DNA from: Conchiformibius steedae
GTDB taxonomy: Bacteria; Pseudomonadota; Gammaproteobacteria; Burkholderiales; Neisseriaceae
Length of the DNA stretch: 64,000 nt
Reading direction: 5' to 3'
NCBI RefSeq assembly: GCF_014054725.1
Contig: NZ_CP059563.1
Span: 348,868-412,867, forward strand
Shown: positions 43,352 to 51,561 of the stretch, piece by piece
Layout: each line of letters opens with the position of its first letter
How positions within the stretch are numbered: position 1 is the stretch's first letter
Notes under the pieces: generated by a model
Databases searched by the model: none
What the model was told of the DNA's origin: nothing
The model's input: only the letters and a program-made list of their open reading frames with translations
Translations under genes and position numbers: made by a program

Positions 43352-44425
43352 ATGAAAAAATCCAATTTTAATGTTTTACTGCTTTGCAGTATGTTGGCTT
43401 TAACAGCTTGCGGCTCATCAGGTGGTGGTTCTGCTGTTGCCAACAAACCTGTTTTAGAACAGGCAAATAACGACAGACAAAAGGCAGAGGAAATCGCCAA
43501 AGCCCAAGAAGCAGCCAAAGCTGAAGAAGAGCGTAAAAAGCAAGAAGCAGCTAAAGCCGAAGAAGAGCGCAAAAAGCAAGAAGCTGCTAAAGCTGAAGAA
43601 GAGCGTAAAAAGCAAGAAGCTGCTAAAGCTGAAGAAGAGCGCAAAAAGCAAGAAGCTGCTGCTGCTTCAGATAAACAAGCCCCTACCACCGCCGATGTGG
43701 TTGCACAACTGGATAAAACCTTTGTTGCCAATCACAAAGAAAAAGCCGATTTTATGGCGTACCGTCCGATTAACGGTGCAGTAATCAGCATCAATAACAG
43801 CACAGGCGCAGTATCTGCCAAACAGCCCGATTCAACAGAATTGGAATCCATCAACATCAACGGACAAAAAATGCTGTTGTTGGCACGTTATGCTGATGAA
43901 GGCAAAGTATCGCGCCCGATTAACGACAGCGATTTCCCCGATGGCGGTAAAACAGGCAAGGGCTTTGTGGGTAGCCGTGGTTATGGCTACAGCCCCGATT
44001 TTGCCGATTTCCGTTGGGGCGTTTATACCGATAAAGGCGTAAGTACCTTGTTTGTACAGGGTAATGCCAGCAGCTATGTGCCTAGCAGCGGCAAATTCCG
44101 TTATTCAGGGCGTGCTGTGATTGGCGAAAACGGCGAGTACAATCAAGTGCATGGTGTGAAAGCAGTGGCGGATTTTGCCACCAAACGCATTGATGTGAGC
44201 CTGACCCCGCCCAGCCGCGAAGGGCAGGCAACCCGTGATGCGCTGGAATTTGGTGCAACCATTAAAGGCAATACCTTTTCAGGCAATGAAAACGGCATTG
44301 TCAGCAAAGGTGGTTTCTACGGTGGTGGTGCGGCATCGGCAGCAGGCGTGTTTTTTGCTACCGATGGCAAACATAAAGGTTTGAACGGCGCATTTGGCGT
44401 ATCAGAACGCACCACTGCAAAATAA
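43352..44425 (+). CDS. Slam-client-type surface lipoprotein with KAEEERKKQEAA repeats
   Basis: A 357-residue lipoprotein: lipobox LTAC (Cys20) followed by GSSGGGS, then a charged helical stalk holding four exact 12-residue units AAKAEEERKKQE (about 54-101). After that comes a beta-barrel domain with the HpuA/TbpB-like tail patterns FRWGVYTDKGVSTLFVQG, RYSGRAVIGENG, ATIKGNTFSGNENG and KHKGLNGAFGVSE. The start has AAAGGA upstream. It stands alone, with no slam beside it, behind two Fur-like boxes, so it is likely made under iron starvation and exported by one of the three Slams. The ligand is unknown; haem or a haemoprotein is a guess from regulation. Confidence 0.83.
   Translation: MKKSNFNVLLLCSMLALTACGSSGGGSAVANKPVLEQANNDRQKAEEIAKAQEAAKAEEERKKQEAAKAEEERKKQEAAKAEEERKKQEAAKAEEERKKQEAAAASDKQAPTTADVVAQLDKTFVANHKEKADFMAYRPINGAVISINNSTGAVSAKQPDSTELESININGQKMLLLARYADEGKVSRPINDSDFPDGGKTGKGFVGSRGYGYSPDFADFRWGVYTDKGVSTLFVQGNASSYVPSSGKFRYSGRAVIGENGEYNQVHGVKAVADFATKRIDVSLTPPSREGQATRDALEFGATIKGNTFSGNENGIVSKGGFYGGGAASAAGVFFATDGKHKGLNGAFGVSERTTAK
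43511..43654 (+). repeat. four 36-bp in-frame tandem repeats
   Basis: Units begin at 43511, 43547, 43583 and 43619. Each encodes AAKAEEERKKQE; they differ only at a few third positions. Slippage would change stalk length by 12 residues without a frameshift. Confidence 0.92.
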
Positions 44426-44439
44426 TCTGTATCTTAAAA

Positions 44440-44477
44440 ACCCGACAGCAGCTTTTACCATTTAAGCTGCTGTCGGG
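44440..44477. terminator. bidirectional terminator after the third lipoprotein
   Basis: ACCCGACAGCAGCTT (44440-44454) pairs perfectly with AAGCTGCTGTCGGGT (44463-44477), a 15-bp stem. The minus strand continues into TTTTTAAG; the plus side lacks a T tract. Confidence 0.75.
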
Positions 44478-44574
44478 TGGAATGGGATAGGGTTTGGGAT
44501 AAAGTATCAGTCTGTTATTGGGTGGCAAATTATGCCTGACTTAAGTTGCATTAACGATATAAGTTTATGATTGT

Positions 44575-45258
44575 TTAGAGTAACCTGACAGTAGTCAATT
44601 GATAAAACAGTTCAGGCGTTTCTTGCCCTGTAACCGTGCCACTGCTATAGTCCATTCCCAATTCTTCCCGATAAAATACTAAAAAATCCGTTAATGTTCC
44701 AAAACGTTCAAACTTAATTTCCTGAATACACTCATTAAATTTATGTACCGTATTATCTTTGTTTTGAGTTAATAAGAAATAATGTATGCAAGATTCGTTT
44801 CTGCTGGCAAAATGAAAGAATTTTTGTTCTAAAAAACTATAGTTGATAAAAATAAAAACGAGACAAGGCGACAACGCCCGCTGTGTACGAACAGTACATC
44901 AGGGCGTTGGCAACGCTGTGTTGTTGCGATTTTAATCAACTATAAAATTGTGTTCTTGAATAAAGTCTTGTAAATCGTATGAGGTTTGCCAGGCATTTTG
45001 ATATTCTCTTCCAAAGAAACTGCCGTTTGGCTGATTTAATTTGTTGAAAATACGTATTTCTCCACCCAGCAGTAATCTGCCTGAACATTTGCCCATGGTC
45101 ATTAGCAATGTTTGGAATTGTCCGTATATGGATAAATTGTAGCGGGTTTCAATTTCCCGAAGTTCGCTGGCTGAATAACCTGCAATTAAATCCAATCGTT
45201 CAATAAAGTTGTTTTTTTCTGAACGAATTGAGGCAAGTGTTTGAATTAAATTTTCCAT
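44575..45258 (-). pseudogene. SUKH (SMI1/KNR4)-like gene interrupted by a MITE
   Basis: The N-terminal 108 codons (45258 to 44935) and the C-terminal part (from about 44839 to 44575) are in the same frame but separated by a 103-bp element plus a duplicated TA. The element brings an in-frame TAA at 44932-44934. Removing 105 bp gives a continuous 192-residue protein with HNF joined to SFLEQKFF. The pattern SASELREIETRYNLSIYGQF, LLMTMGKCSGRLLLGG, and a late FLLTQNKDNTVHKF fits the SUKH/SMI1 fold, which contains many toxin-immunity proteins. No toxin gene is adjacent. A truncated 108-residue product could still be made. Confidence 0.75.
44840..44942. mobile_element. MITE-like element, 103 bp, TA duplication
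   Basis: Ends are TAGTTGAT (44840-44847) and ATCAACTA (44935-44942), extended to TAGTTGATAAAAAT against ATTTTAATCAACTA with one extra base. TA dinucleotides flank both sides (44838-44839, 44943-44944) as the target duplication. The interior has ACAAGGCGACAACGCC and GGCGTTGGCAACGC as inner inverted parts. The TIR and GACAAGGCGAC core recall a common small repeat of Neisseria whose ends read TATAGTGGATTAA. It codes for no protein. Confidence 0.82.
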
Positions 45259-45278
45259 AGCTTGTTTTGACTATTCAA
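45249..45278. repeat. 30-bp direct repeat, copy 1
   Basis: A perfect 30-bp sequence, from AATTTTCCATAGC to GACTATTCAA, identical to 45764-45793. It includes the start codon of the SUKH-like gene (CAT at 45256-45258). Confidence 0.88.
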
Positions 45279-45309
45279 TATATTGTGTAATGGTGTTGCC
45301 TAACCTAAA

Positions 45310-45723
45310 CTAACTTTTCTTATTATACTGTTTCATTACAGCTTTTTTTGATAAAGGCGCATTGCAATGAACACAATAATCAATAAAGGGTGAAATGCCT
45401 TTGGTATAGGTAATTCCATTATCACTTATACTGTGAGATTTTCCATTGTTAATTTGAAATTGATGACAATATGGGCATATTCCAGCAATGAGAATGTAAA
45501 TAATTGATAACAGCCCGCCGAATGCCCAATATATTGTATAAATTAAATAATATAGATCATTGTTCATAAAGATTTGACCTGTAAAGATTTTTTGTAATGC
45601 ACCAATCAAACCAACAATTCCAACAGATATAAAAAAATATTTGGGAATTTTCATCCTATTTTGATATTTAATGGCAATATTTATTGAGTTTAAAATATTT
45701 TCTTCATATGATTTATTGCTCAT
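45310..45723 (-). CDS. hypothetical membrane protein with CxxC pairs
   Basis: A 137-residue AT-rich gene product. Two membrane helices are clear: YFFISVGIVGLIGALQKIF (about 29-47) and an LYYLIYTIYWAFGGLLSIIY-type segment (about 56-76). The C-terminal part carries CPYC and CVHC, spaced about 32 residues apart, which could form a zinc ribbon. No family is recognised. It sits between two perfect 30-bp direct repeats and directly upstream of the SUKH-like gene, so it may belong to the same mobile or toxin-related cassette. Confidence 0.55.
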   Translation of the reverse strand: MSNKSYEENILNSINIAIKYQNRMKIPKYFFISVGIVGLIGALQKIFTGQIFMNNDLYYLIYTIYWAFGGLLSIIYILIAGICPYCHQFQINNGKSHSISDNGITYTKGISPFIDYCVHCNAPLSKKAVMKQYNKKS

Positions 45724-45763
45724 GTTTGCTTATTCCGTAAATAACAAATTGAGACAAGTATTT

Positions 45764-45793
45764 AATTTTCCATAGCTTGTTTTGACTATTCAA
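45764..45793. repeat. 30-bp direct repeat, copy 2 with vestigial start
   Basis: Identical to 45249-45278. On the minus strand it contains ATGGAAAATTAA, the first three codons of the SUKH-like gene followed at once by a stop, so it looks like the scar of a duplicated gene start. Confidence 0.85.
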
Positions 45794-45829
45794 AGATGGG
45801 TCAGTCGTTTGGTGTGAAAATGAAACGCA

Positions 45830-45861
45830 AACCCAACAATATTGTATTTTATTGTTGGGTT
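45830..45861 (-). terminator. hairpin after rhlE
   Basis: AACCCAACAAT (45830-45840) pairs with ATTGTTGGGTT (45851-45861). It resembles the dispersed GTTGGG repeats and lies 25 nt after the rhlE stop; its minus-strand tail is T-rich but mixed. Confidence 0.55.
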
Positions 45862-45885
45862 GTGGATTAATTAAACAAGCAATAG

Positions 45886-47232
45886 CTATTTTTCCACACC
45901 AAAATTGGCTTGCAGTAAGGCGCAGGAACGGCGCTCGCGTCCGCGGCGGCGGGTGGGGCGCGGGGGAGCGGTGTCTTTTTTGGGGTGGACTGCGGGTTGC
46001 GGTGTGCGGTTGGTGCTGTTGTCGGGTGCGCGGCGTGTGTGGGAAATTTCGGGGCTGTGGTTTGACTGCTGCCATTGCGGTTCAAACCCTTCAATCCGCG
46101 AAACGCTTAATTCGCTGCCAATCAGGTTTTGAATGGCTTCATACATTTTTTGTTCGTCGCCGTCCATCAGTGAAATGGCAACGCCGTCTGCACCTGCGCG
46201 TCCTGTGCGCCCGATGCGGTGAACGTAGTCTTCGGGCTGGGTGGGCAGTTCGTAATTAATCACAAACGGTAGTTCGGCAATGTCCAAACCCCGCGCGGCG
46301 ACATCGGTTGCCACCAACACGCGCACTTGTCCTTCTTTAAATTGGGTCAGCGTTTCCAAACGGTTTTGCTGGGTTTTGTCGCCGTGAATGGCGCGTGCCT
46401 GCAAACCGCGCCGCTGCAAATCGCGTGATACCTGTTCGGCGCTGTGTTTGGTTTTGCAAAACACGATTACTTGATTCATTTCTAAATCTACTATCAAACG
46501 TTCAAGCAGTTCGCGTTTGCGTGCGGCATCAACGGCGATAATGTGTTGTTCTACATTGGCATTGGTGGTGTTTTGCGCGGCGGTTTGTACGGTTTCGGGA
46601 CGGTTCATAAAGTCTTGCGCCAGCTTGCGGATGGCTGGGGCAAAGGTGGCGGAAAACAGCAGGGTTTGCCGCTGCTTGGGCAGCAGGTTCATAATGGTGC
46701 GGATGTCGTCAATAAAGCCCATGTCCAACATGCGGTCGGCTTCGTCCAGCACCAAAATTTCTACTTTATTTAATTGGATATTTTTTTGTTTGACGTGGTC
46801 AAGCAGACGTCCTACGGTGGCGATAACGATTTCGCTGCCTGCGCGTAGGGCGTGGGTTTGTGCGTCCATATTCATGCCGCCGAACAATACGGTGTGTTTG
46901 AGCGGTAAGTATTTAATATAATTGACAACGTTTTGGTCAATTTGGTCGGCAAGCTCGCGGGTGGGGGTCAGCACCAGCATACGTACGGGGTGCATGGCGG
47001 GCGAGGTGCTGGTATTGGCATAGCGTTTGAGGCGTTCTAATGCGGGCAGCATAAAAGCGGCGGTTTTGCCTGTGCCGGTTTGGGCGGCGGCAAGTAAATC
47101 GTGTCCTGCCAATACTTTGGGAATGGCGGCTTCTTGTATGGGGGTGGGGGTGTGGTAGCCCCGTTCGTTAAGGGCATCGCTTAATTCTCGCCCCAAACCC
47201 AGAGCGGTAAAGGCGTTGGTTTTTATGTCCAT
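45886..47232 (-). CDS. rhlE: DEAD-box RNA helicase, RhlE type
   Basis: An ATP-dependent RNA helicase of 448 residues. It has the Q motif region YHTPTPIQEAAIP, Walker A AAQTGTGKTAAF, TPTRELADQI, the DEAD box VLDEADRMLDMGF, SATF, IVFCKTKHSAEQV, VATDVAARGLDI and HRIGRTGRAG. A basic, low-complexity tail (KKDTAPPRPTRRRGRERR) is typical of RhlE and binds RNA. RhlE acts in ribosome assembly and RNA turnover. The gene borders the AT-rich orphan patch, which begins right after its stop. Confidence 0.93.
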   Translation of the reverse strand: MDIKTNAFTALGLGRELSDALNERGYHTPTPIQEAAIPKVLAGHDLLAAAQTGTGKTAAFMLPALERLKRYANTSTSPAMHPVRMLVLTPTRELADQIDQNVVNYIKYLPLKHTVLFGGMNMDAQTHALRAGSEIVIATVGRLLDHVKQKNIQLNKVEILVLDEADRMLDMGFIDDIRTIMNLLPKQRQTLLFSATFAPAIRKLAQDFMNRPETVQTAAQNTTNANVEQHIIAVDAARKRELLERLIVDLEMNQVIVFCKTKHSAEQVSRDLQRRGLQARAIHGDKTQQNRLETLTQFKEGQVRVLVATDVAARGLDIAELPFVINYELPTQPEDYVHRIGRTGRAGADGVAISLMDGDEQKMYEAIQNLIGSELSVSRIEGFEPQWQQSNHSPEISHTRRAPDNSTNRTPQPAVHPKKDTAPPRPTRRRGRERRSCALLQANFGVEK

Positions 47233-47248
47233 AATCCAATATCTGTAA

Positions 47249-47956
47249 TTACAAACCGGCTTCTTTTTCGCCGATTTTGGTTAAATAATGAAAGCGGCGG
47301 TCCAGCACAATGTATGCGCCGGTATATTTGCCGATTACGGCAAACACATACACAGGACCGTGCGAGCGTTCCCATTGTGCCAATTGTGCTTTTTCTTCAG
47401 GCGACATATATTGTCGGGCAGCAGCGTCGGCTTTGGCGAGTAGGGCGGGCGCGGCAGGCGGCGGGCTGTAGCTGTCTTTGCCCTGCTGCTGGGAAAATAC
47501 CGTCCACGCCACGCCAGCCACGCGCTGGCTGTGTTGTTCGGAATCGGGCAGATTCGCCCAATTTTTATCTGCCTGCACTTCACGATGGGTTAGGGCAGTT
47601 GCCGTACCGTATTCGTACAACACCGTTAAAGTAGGGTGTTCCTGATACACAGTGTGCAAACCATAGCCCAATGCCGCAAACTGCACCGCACCAATAATGA
47701 CACAATCCGACACAATTTCGCGCAGCTTTTTATAGGGGTTAAATACCAAAAACGTCAGCAGTGGTCCTAAAACCACGTCCACACCGAACATCAGCATCAT
47801 GCCCTGAATGCCGCCGCTCATGTGAAAATAAAATTCGGGATACAGCCCGAATACCAGCCACACCGCCACCCCTGCAAAAATCAGCAGCGAAAGCAGCAAA
47901 TGCACGCCTGCAGCCTTGAATTTGGCTTGTAGTGGAAAAGGATTTTTTGGATTCAT
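47249..47956 (-). CDS. TfpX/TfpZ-type pilin accessory membrane protein
   Basis: A 235-residue inner-membrane protein with four hydrophobic segments: HLLLSLLIFAGVAVWLVFGL (about 18-37), GIQGMMLMFGVDVVLGPLLTF (about 48-68), VSDCVIIGAVQFAALGYGL (about 79-97) and a later VFAVIGKYTGAYIVL (about 205-219). The LVFGLYPEFYFHMSGG and VDVVLGPLLTFLVFNP motifs match TfpX/TfpZ proteins that lie beside and assist particular type IV pilins in Acinetobacter and Neisseriaceae. The neighbouring divergent pilin supports this. ATG 47956 was chosen; a longer frame reaches 48109 without similarity. Confidence 0.82.
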   Translation of the reverse strand: MNPKNPFPLQAKFKAAGVHLLLSLLIFAGVAVWLVFGLYPEFYFHMSGGIQGMMLMFGVDVVLGPLLTFLVFNPYKKLREIVSDCVIIGAVQFAALGYGLHTVYQEHPTLTVLYEYGTATALTHREVQADKNWANLPDSEQHSQRVAGVAWTVFSQQQGKDSYSPPPAAPALLAKADAAARQYMSPEEKAQLAQWERSHGPVYVFAVIGKYTGAYIVLDRRFHYLTKIGEKEAGL

Positions 47957-48456
47957 TACACAGCCTTTTTGGTTGAGCTTGTAAAATTTTTGAATGAGAA
48001 CGGATGAAACCCTTAAGGGTATAAGGCATTTCGGCACAAAAACAACAATATCGCCGTTTATCATGCCCGTAATCGGCAGATTTTGCTTATCAAACTGCCA
48101 AACTAGCATACAATTTGCTTGTGCTTACCCACCCTGTTTTACAGAAGACATTGAATATTTATCAGATTATAGAATAGAAGCACCATATTCTAAACCGTGT
48201 TGCCTTGTAAAATACCCTTTGGCAGCAGCCGACCAGCAATCAATAAGCCCGATTTTTCCTACCCGTATCCAAACGGCAGAAAAATAAACTATATTGAAAT
48301 GATAAGGTTAAAATCACTTTCCGCATACTGCCGCTGCACATGCCCCAATTGGCATACCCAAACAGTGCAGCACCGTATGGGAAATCAAACATTTTAACGA
48401 TATTATACCGTCCCCGCCCGCGGGGTTTCAAACCCAACAGCTTAGAGGAATGGAAC
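47957..48456. other. 500-nt divergent intergenic region before the pilin
   Basis: No convincing gene. TATTAT (48397-48402), just before the GC-rich TACCGTCCCCGCCC block, could be a pilin -10 box. No TGGCAC-N5-TTGC sigma-54 site was found. A small palindrome ACCCTTAAGGGT lies near 48008 on the accessory-gene side. The composition drops to AT-rich in the middle. Confidence 0.4.
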
Positions 48457-48951
48457 ATGAAACCAAACAAACAAGGTGGTTTTACGCTGATTGAACTGAT
48501 GATTGTGTTGGCGATTATCGGCGTATTGGCAGCCATTGCCCTGCCGATGTATCAGGACTATGTAACCCGCACCCAAGTAAGCCGTGTGTTTTACGAAGTC
48601 AACAGCGCCCGCACCATTGTGGATACCATTATTTCGCAAGGAGGCGTACCCACCGTTCAAAAAGCCCAAGATGGTAAGCTGATTAACGGCGAGTTATACG
48701 AATACATTGGCATGGACGGCAGCGACCCCGAATCCAATCTCATATTTAACGCTGTAATTGCCTATGAAAACGGCACCCGCTTTAAAAGCATCACCGCCAC
48801 TTTCGGCAAAGATGCTTTTAAAGGCATTCAGGGTGCCACCATTACCCTGACCCGTTTGGGTGACGGACGTTGGCAGTGCGAAGCCAAAGCCAATAATGCC
48901 ACTTCGTGGAAGCCCAAACATGTACCGGTGGCGTGTAAAGCCACGATGTAG
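48457..48951 (+). CDS. type IV pilin
   Basis: A 164-residue type IVa pilin. A short basic leader MKPNKQGG is cut before [20 protein letters not shown] by the prepilin peptidase, with Glu5 of the mature protein present. The N-terminal helix continues through [19 protein letters not shown], and two cysteines near the end (RWQC and PVAC) can form the disulfide of the D-region. AGAGGA precedes the ATG. A TfpX-like accessory gene is divergent. This is probably a minor or alternative major pilin; no other pilus genes are in the window. Pili in this family also support DNA uptake. Confidence 0.92.
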   Translation: MKPNKQGGFTLIELMIVLAIIGVLAAIALPMYQDYVTRTQVSRVFYEVNSARTIVDTIISQGGVPTVQKAQDGKLINGELYEYIGMDGSDPESNLIFNAVIAYENGTRFKSITATFGKDAFKGIQGATITLTRLGDGRWQCEAKANNATSWKPKHVPVACKATM

Positions 48952-48952
48952 C

Positions 48953-50374
48953 TTATTGGATTTTGAAGTGTAGCCAGCTTACATCGTTCCAACGTAGGTT
49001 TTTGTGAATCGGCGCATTGCTGAAAATCGGCGGCATGTGGTCGCCCACCACAATTACTTCCGTGCCGCGCATTTCAGGACGGTCAATCAGCTCTGCCAAA
49101 CCGTCAAAAAATTGTGCGTTCAAACGCATATTGTTGCAAATATCTCCTTCAAATAATTGGTGCTGTTTACAGTCCAAACGGGGTTGGTGCATATCGGATT
49201 GGGCATAGGGGGAATGTGAAGTTAAAGTCAGCCAGTAAAAAAAGGTTTTGCCTTGCGCGTTTTGGCGGAATGCTTTGGCAACTTCGTCATACAGTGCACG
49301 GTCGCAAGCACCGTGAAAGGCATAGCAGCGTGGTTTGTCGGGTAAATCTTCAGCAAATAGGGTTTTGCCAAAGCCTGCTTTGGCATACCAGCTGTGGCGG
49401 TCGTATAAACGGCTGCTGGCACCGTGCATGGCAATGGTTTGATAACCTTGCTGTTTTAAAATATTGGGCAAGCAGCGGGCAAATTGGGCGGGGTCGGTTT
49501 TGTGGAAGGCATAACCGCCTGTGGTGTTTAATTGGCACAATTCGCGCAATTCGCCCTGCACGGTGGCACCCGCAAAGTCAAAATAACCTTCTTTAATAAA
49601 CGCCAATTTGTCTTGGCGGTCGTAAATTTTCTGCAAAATAGCACGTTGTACCGAGGCTTCCCGCGCCACGCCCCAAGATTCTGCCACAATCATCAACACT
49701 TTGTCGCCAATGGGACGGACAAGCTGTTTGGACGCATAATCTTGTGTTTTATCAATGGGAATGAGTTCGGGCAACTGGCGCATGGCGGTCAGAAAACCGT
49801 TGCCGTAGTGTTCGGCATACAGTGCGGTTTGGCTGTGGGAAATAAAATAATTGTCGCGGGCAAAGTATTCGGCGGGAACGGTGCGGTAAGTGGCAGAACG
49901 GATGGACCAGCCGCACAATCCCAATAAAATACAGTAAAACCACACACTTTTGCGCGGTACATAACGCCCGATACGCGCCAACAGCCACGGCATTGCCGCC
50001 ACATACGCCACCACCAGTGCCACCAGCACGATAAAGCGCAACGGGGCTTGCGGTAAAAACGGAATCAGATACACCGTTGCCGCCAAATCCAAAAACGGAA
50101 ACAACTGCATCAGCAGCATCGCGCAGTCCACAAACACACACACGGCAAACAGTACACCACCAAAAATTTTGGCACTGCGCCACGGCATCACCATCAGTGC
50201 GGATACCAACAGATAATCCAAATTGACAATGGGACGCGCCAAGTTCATAAAATAACAGGCACACCACAACAACAAGTTAGGCAGCAACACAAACGCCAAC
50301 GCCCGCCACATATTTTTCCACAGCAGTGGGTTTTCTAAAATTTTAATGTCTTTTTTGAGTAAATCCTGCCACAT
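48953..50374 (-). CDS. sulfatase-like membrane hydrolase/transferase
   Basis: A 473-residue enzyme with about five N-terminal membrane helices (residues 25-165), followed by a periplasmic alkaline-phosphatase-fold domain: VLMIVAESWGV with the metal-site Glu, a GATVQGELRELC segment holding the presumed catalytic Thr (ATVQGE), FFYWLTLTSHSPY and the metal motif VIVVGDHMPPIF. Such proteins modify surface glycans or lipids (phosphoethanolamine or phosphoglycerol transfer), but the substrate is unknown. It starts near the end of nnrS and would overlap its frameshifted end. It converges on the pilin gene with a one-base gap. Confidence 0.8.
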   Translation of the reverse strand: MWQDLLKKDIKILENPLLWKNMWRALAFVLLPNLLLWCACYFMNLARPIVNLDYLLVSALMVMPWRSAKIFGGVLFAVCVFVDCAMLLMQLFPFLDLAATVYLIPFLPQAPLRFIVLVALVVAYVAAMPWLLARIGRYVPRKSVWFYCILLGLCGWSIRSATYRTVPAEYFARDNYFISHSQTALYAEHYGNGFLTAMRQLPELIPIDKTQDYASKQLVRPIGDKVLMIVAESWGVAREASVQRAILQKIYDRQDKLAFIKEGYFDFAGATVQGELRELCQLNTTGGYAFHKTDPAQFARCLPNILKQQGYQTIAMHGASSRLYDRHSWYAKAGFGKTLFAEDLPDKPRCYAFHGACDRALYDEVAKAFRQNAQGKTFFYWLTLTSHSPYAQSDMHQPRLDCKQHQLFEGDICNNMRLNAQFFDGLAELIDRPEMRGTEVIVVGDHMPPIFSNAPIHKNLRWNDVSWLHFKIQ

Positions 50375-51561
50375 GATTCTTCCTTTTTAAAATTAACCGG
50401 TTTTGCCGTCACAACGCGGGCGCAGCAGCCACGGCAGATAACGCCATCCATACAGCAGCAATGCAAGGGCAAACAGCACGGCAGATAACGCCATCCATAC
50501 AGCAGCAATGCAAGGGCAAACAGCACGGCAGATAAACGGATGCCGTGCAGATAGGCAGTGCCTGCGAAAGCGGTTGCCACAACACGCAAAACAGCGGCTG
50601 CCGTCATCAGCCAAAAGGCAGCGGTCAGTCCTGATGGGGCGGGATAGAGCGGTCTGCCCGTGTGTCCCAAAGCGGTGCGCGTCATCATGCTGAGTGTTAA
50701 TAGTCCGATTCCGCCCACGGCAATCAGATGAATGCCCGCGCTGCGGTAAGCGGTGGCAGCGGTTACTGCCACGCCTGCAGAGGTAAAGGCGTAGCCGACA
50801 AATAAAGTCCACAATAGGGGTTCGCGCCAAATACCACGCCGATGCCAACGCCATAACTGCACGGCTGCCACGCCCGCACAACCCATTCCTGCCGCTGCTG
50901 CTGCAATGGATGTGTTTTGCCGCAGCATCAGCACACTTGCCGTTAGCGGTAAAATCAAAGCAGCATGATTGAGCCATGCAGCAGCAGGCGGTGACGGCGT
51001 ATTCAAACGTTTGGCGGTAAAAAAGGGAATTACGCGCGAACCGATGAGTCCGATAAAGCCCGCCACCGTCATCAGTCCTGCCGTTAATGCGCTTTGCGGC
51101 GGTGAACCCAAATGAAACGCCGTATGAGACAGCGCAAAACCCGCCAATGCCAATACGGTCGGATAGTTACGCACATTGCGGCTGCGCCAGACGGCACTGC
51201 CCAAACCCCATAATGCCAAAAGAAAAAATACCGTTCCCGCTGCGCCTGCCCACGGTGCGCCCTGCGGCAGTAATGCCGCTGTCCGTGCCAACAGCCAGCA
51301 GCCTGCCAATGCCATCAGCAGCCGTCCGCGCACAGGGGGCTGTTTCGTCCAAGTGGCAACAGCGGTCAGCAAAAAACCTACCACCACCGCTGCCGCATAG
51401 CCCCAAATCATTTCGTGAGCGTGCCAATAGAGTCCGGACAGTGAAGGCGTACCTTGGAAACCAAATCCCCATAATAATATGGCAACTGCGCCCCACAGCG
51501 CCGCCAGCAGGTAAAACGGACGGAATGCCATTGCCCAAACAGGGTGGGTGCTGCGCCACAT
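50335..51561 (-). CDS. nnrS: NnrS family protein with frameshifted C terminus
   Basis: A polytopic membrane haem- and copper-containing protein linked to nitric-oxide stress: about ten to twelve helices, early WAMAFRPFYLLAALWG, GLYWHAHEMIWGYAAAVVVGF with conserved His, then SRVIPFFTAKRL and THRTALGHTGRP-like LSMMTRTALGHTGRPL. As sequenced, 408 residues, but the last 45 (from RYLPCCLPLHCCC on) are out of the ancestral frame because of a 47-bp tandem duplication. With one copy it would be 373 residues ending YLPWLLRPRCDGKTG. Its ATG overlaps the hemerythrin stop (TAATG), so both are coupled. Confidence 0.88.
   Translation of the reverse strand: MWRSTHPVWAMAFRPFYLLAALWGAVAILLWGFGFQGTPSLSGLYWHAHEMIWGYAAAVVVGFLLTAVATWTKQPPVRGRLLMALAGCWLLARTAALLPQGAPWAGAAGTVFFLLALWGLGSAVWRSRNVRNYPTVLALAGFALSHTAFHLGSPPQSALTAGLMTVAGFIGLIGSRVIPFFTAKRLNTPSPPAAAWLNHAALILPLTASVLMLRQNTSIAAAAAGMGCAGVAAVQLWRWHRRGIWREPLLWTLFVGYAFTSAGVAVTAATAYRSAGIHLIAVGGIGLLTLSMMTRTALGHTGRPLYPAPSGLTAAFWLMTAAAVLRVVATAFAGTAYLHGIRLSAVLFALALLLYGWRYLPCCLPLHCCCMDGVICRGCCARVVTAKPVNFKKEESCGRIYSKKTLKF
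50432..50525. repeat. 47-bp tandem duplication inside nnrS
   Basis: 50432-50478 is repeated exactly at 50479-50525, and CGGCAGATAA follows a third time at 50526-50535. The ancestral copy was thus bounded by 11-bp direct repeats (ACGGCAGATAA), a substrate for slippage. 47 is not a multiple of 3, so the duplication shifts the frame. Confidence 0.95.

Noticed and set aside
43511..43654. Regular 36-bp repeats, CRISPR-like spacing
   Set aside because: The units touch each other with no spacers and encode an in-frame protein repeat; no cas genes are present.
44575..44874. The C-terminal SUKH fragment as a gene of its own
   Set aside because: Its start would be a TTG inside the MITE without a ribosome site; it is the tail of the interrupted gene.
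47957..48456. Sigma-54 promoter for the pilin
   Set aside because: TTGGCATACCC followed by GTGC near 48351 has the wrong GG-to-GC spacing for a -24/-12 promoter.
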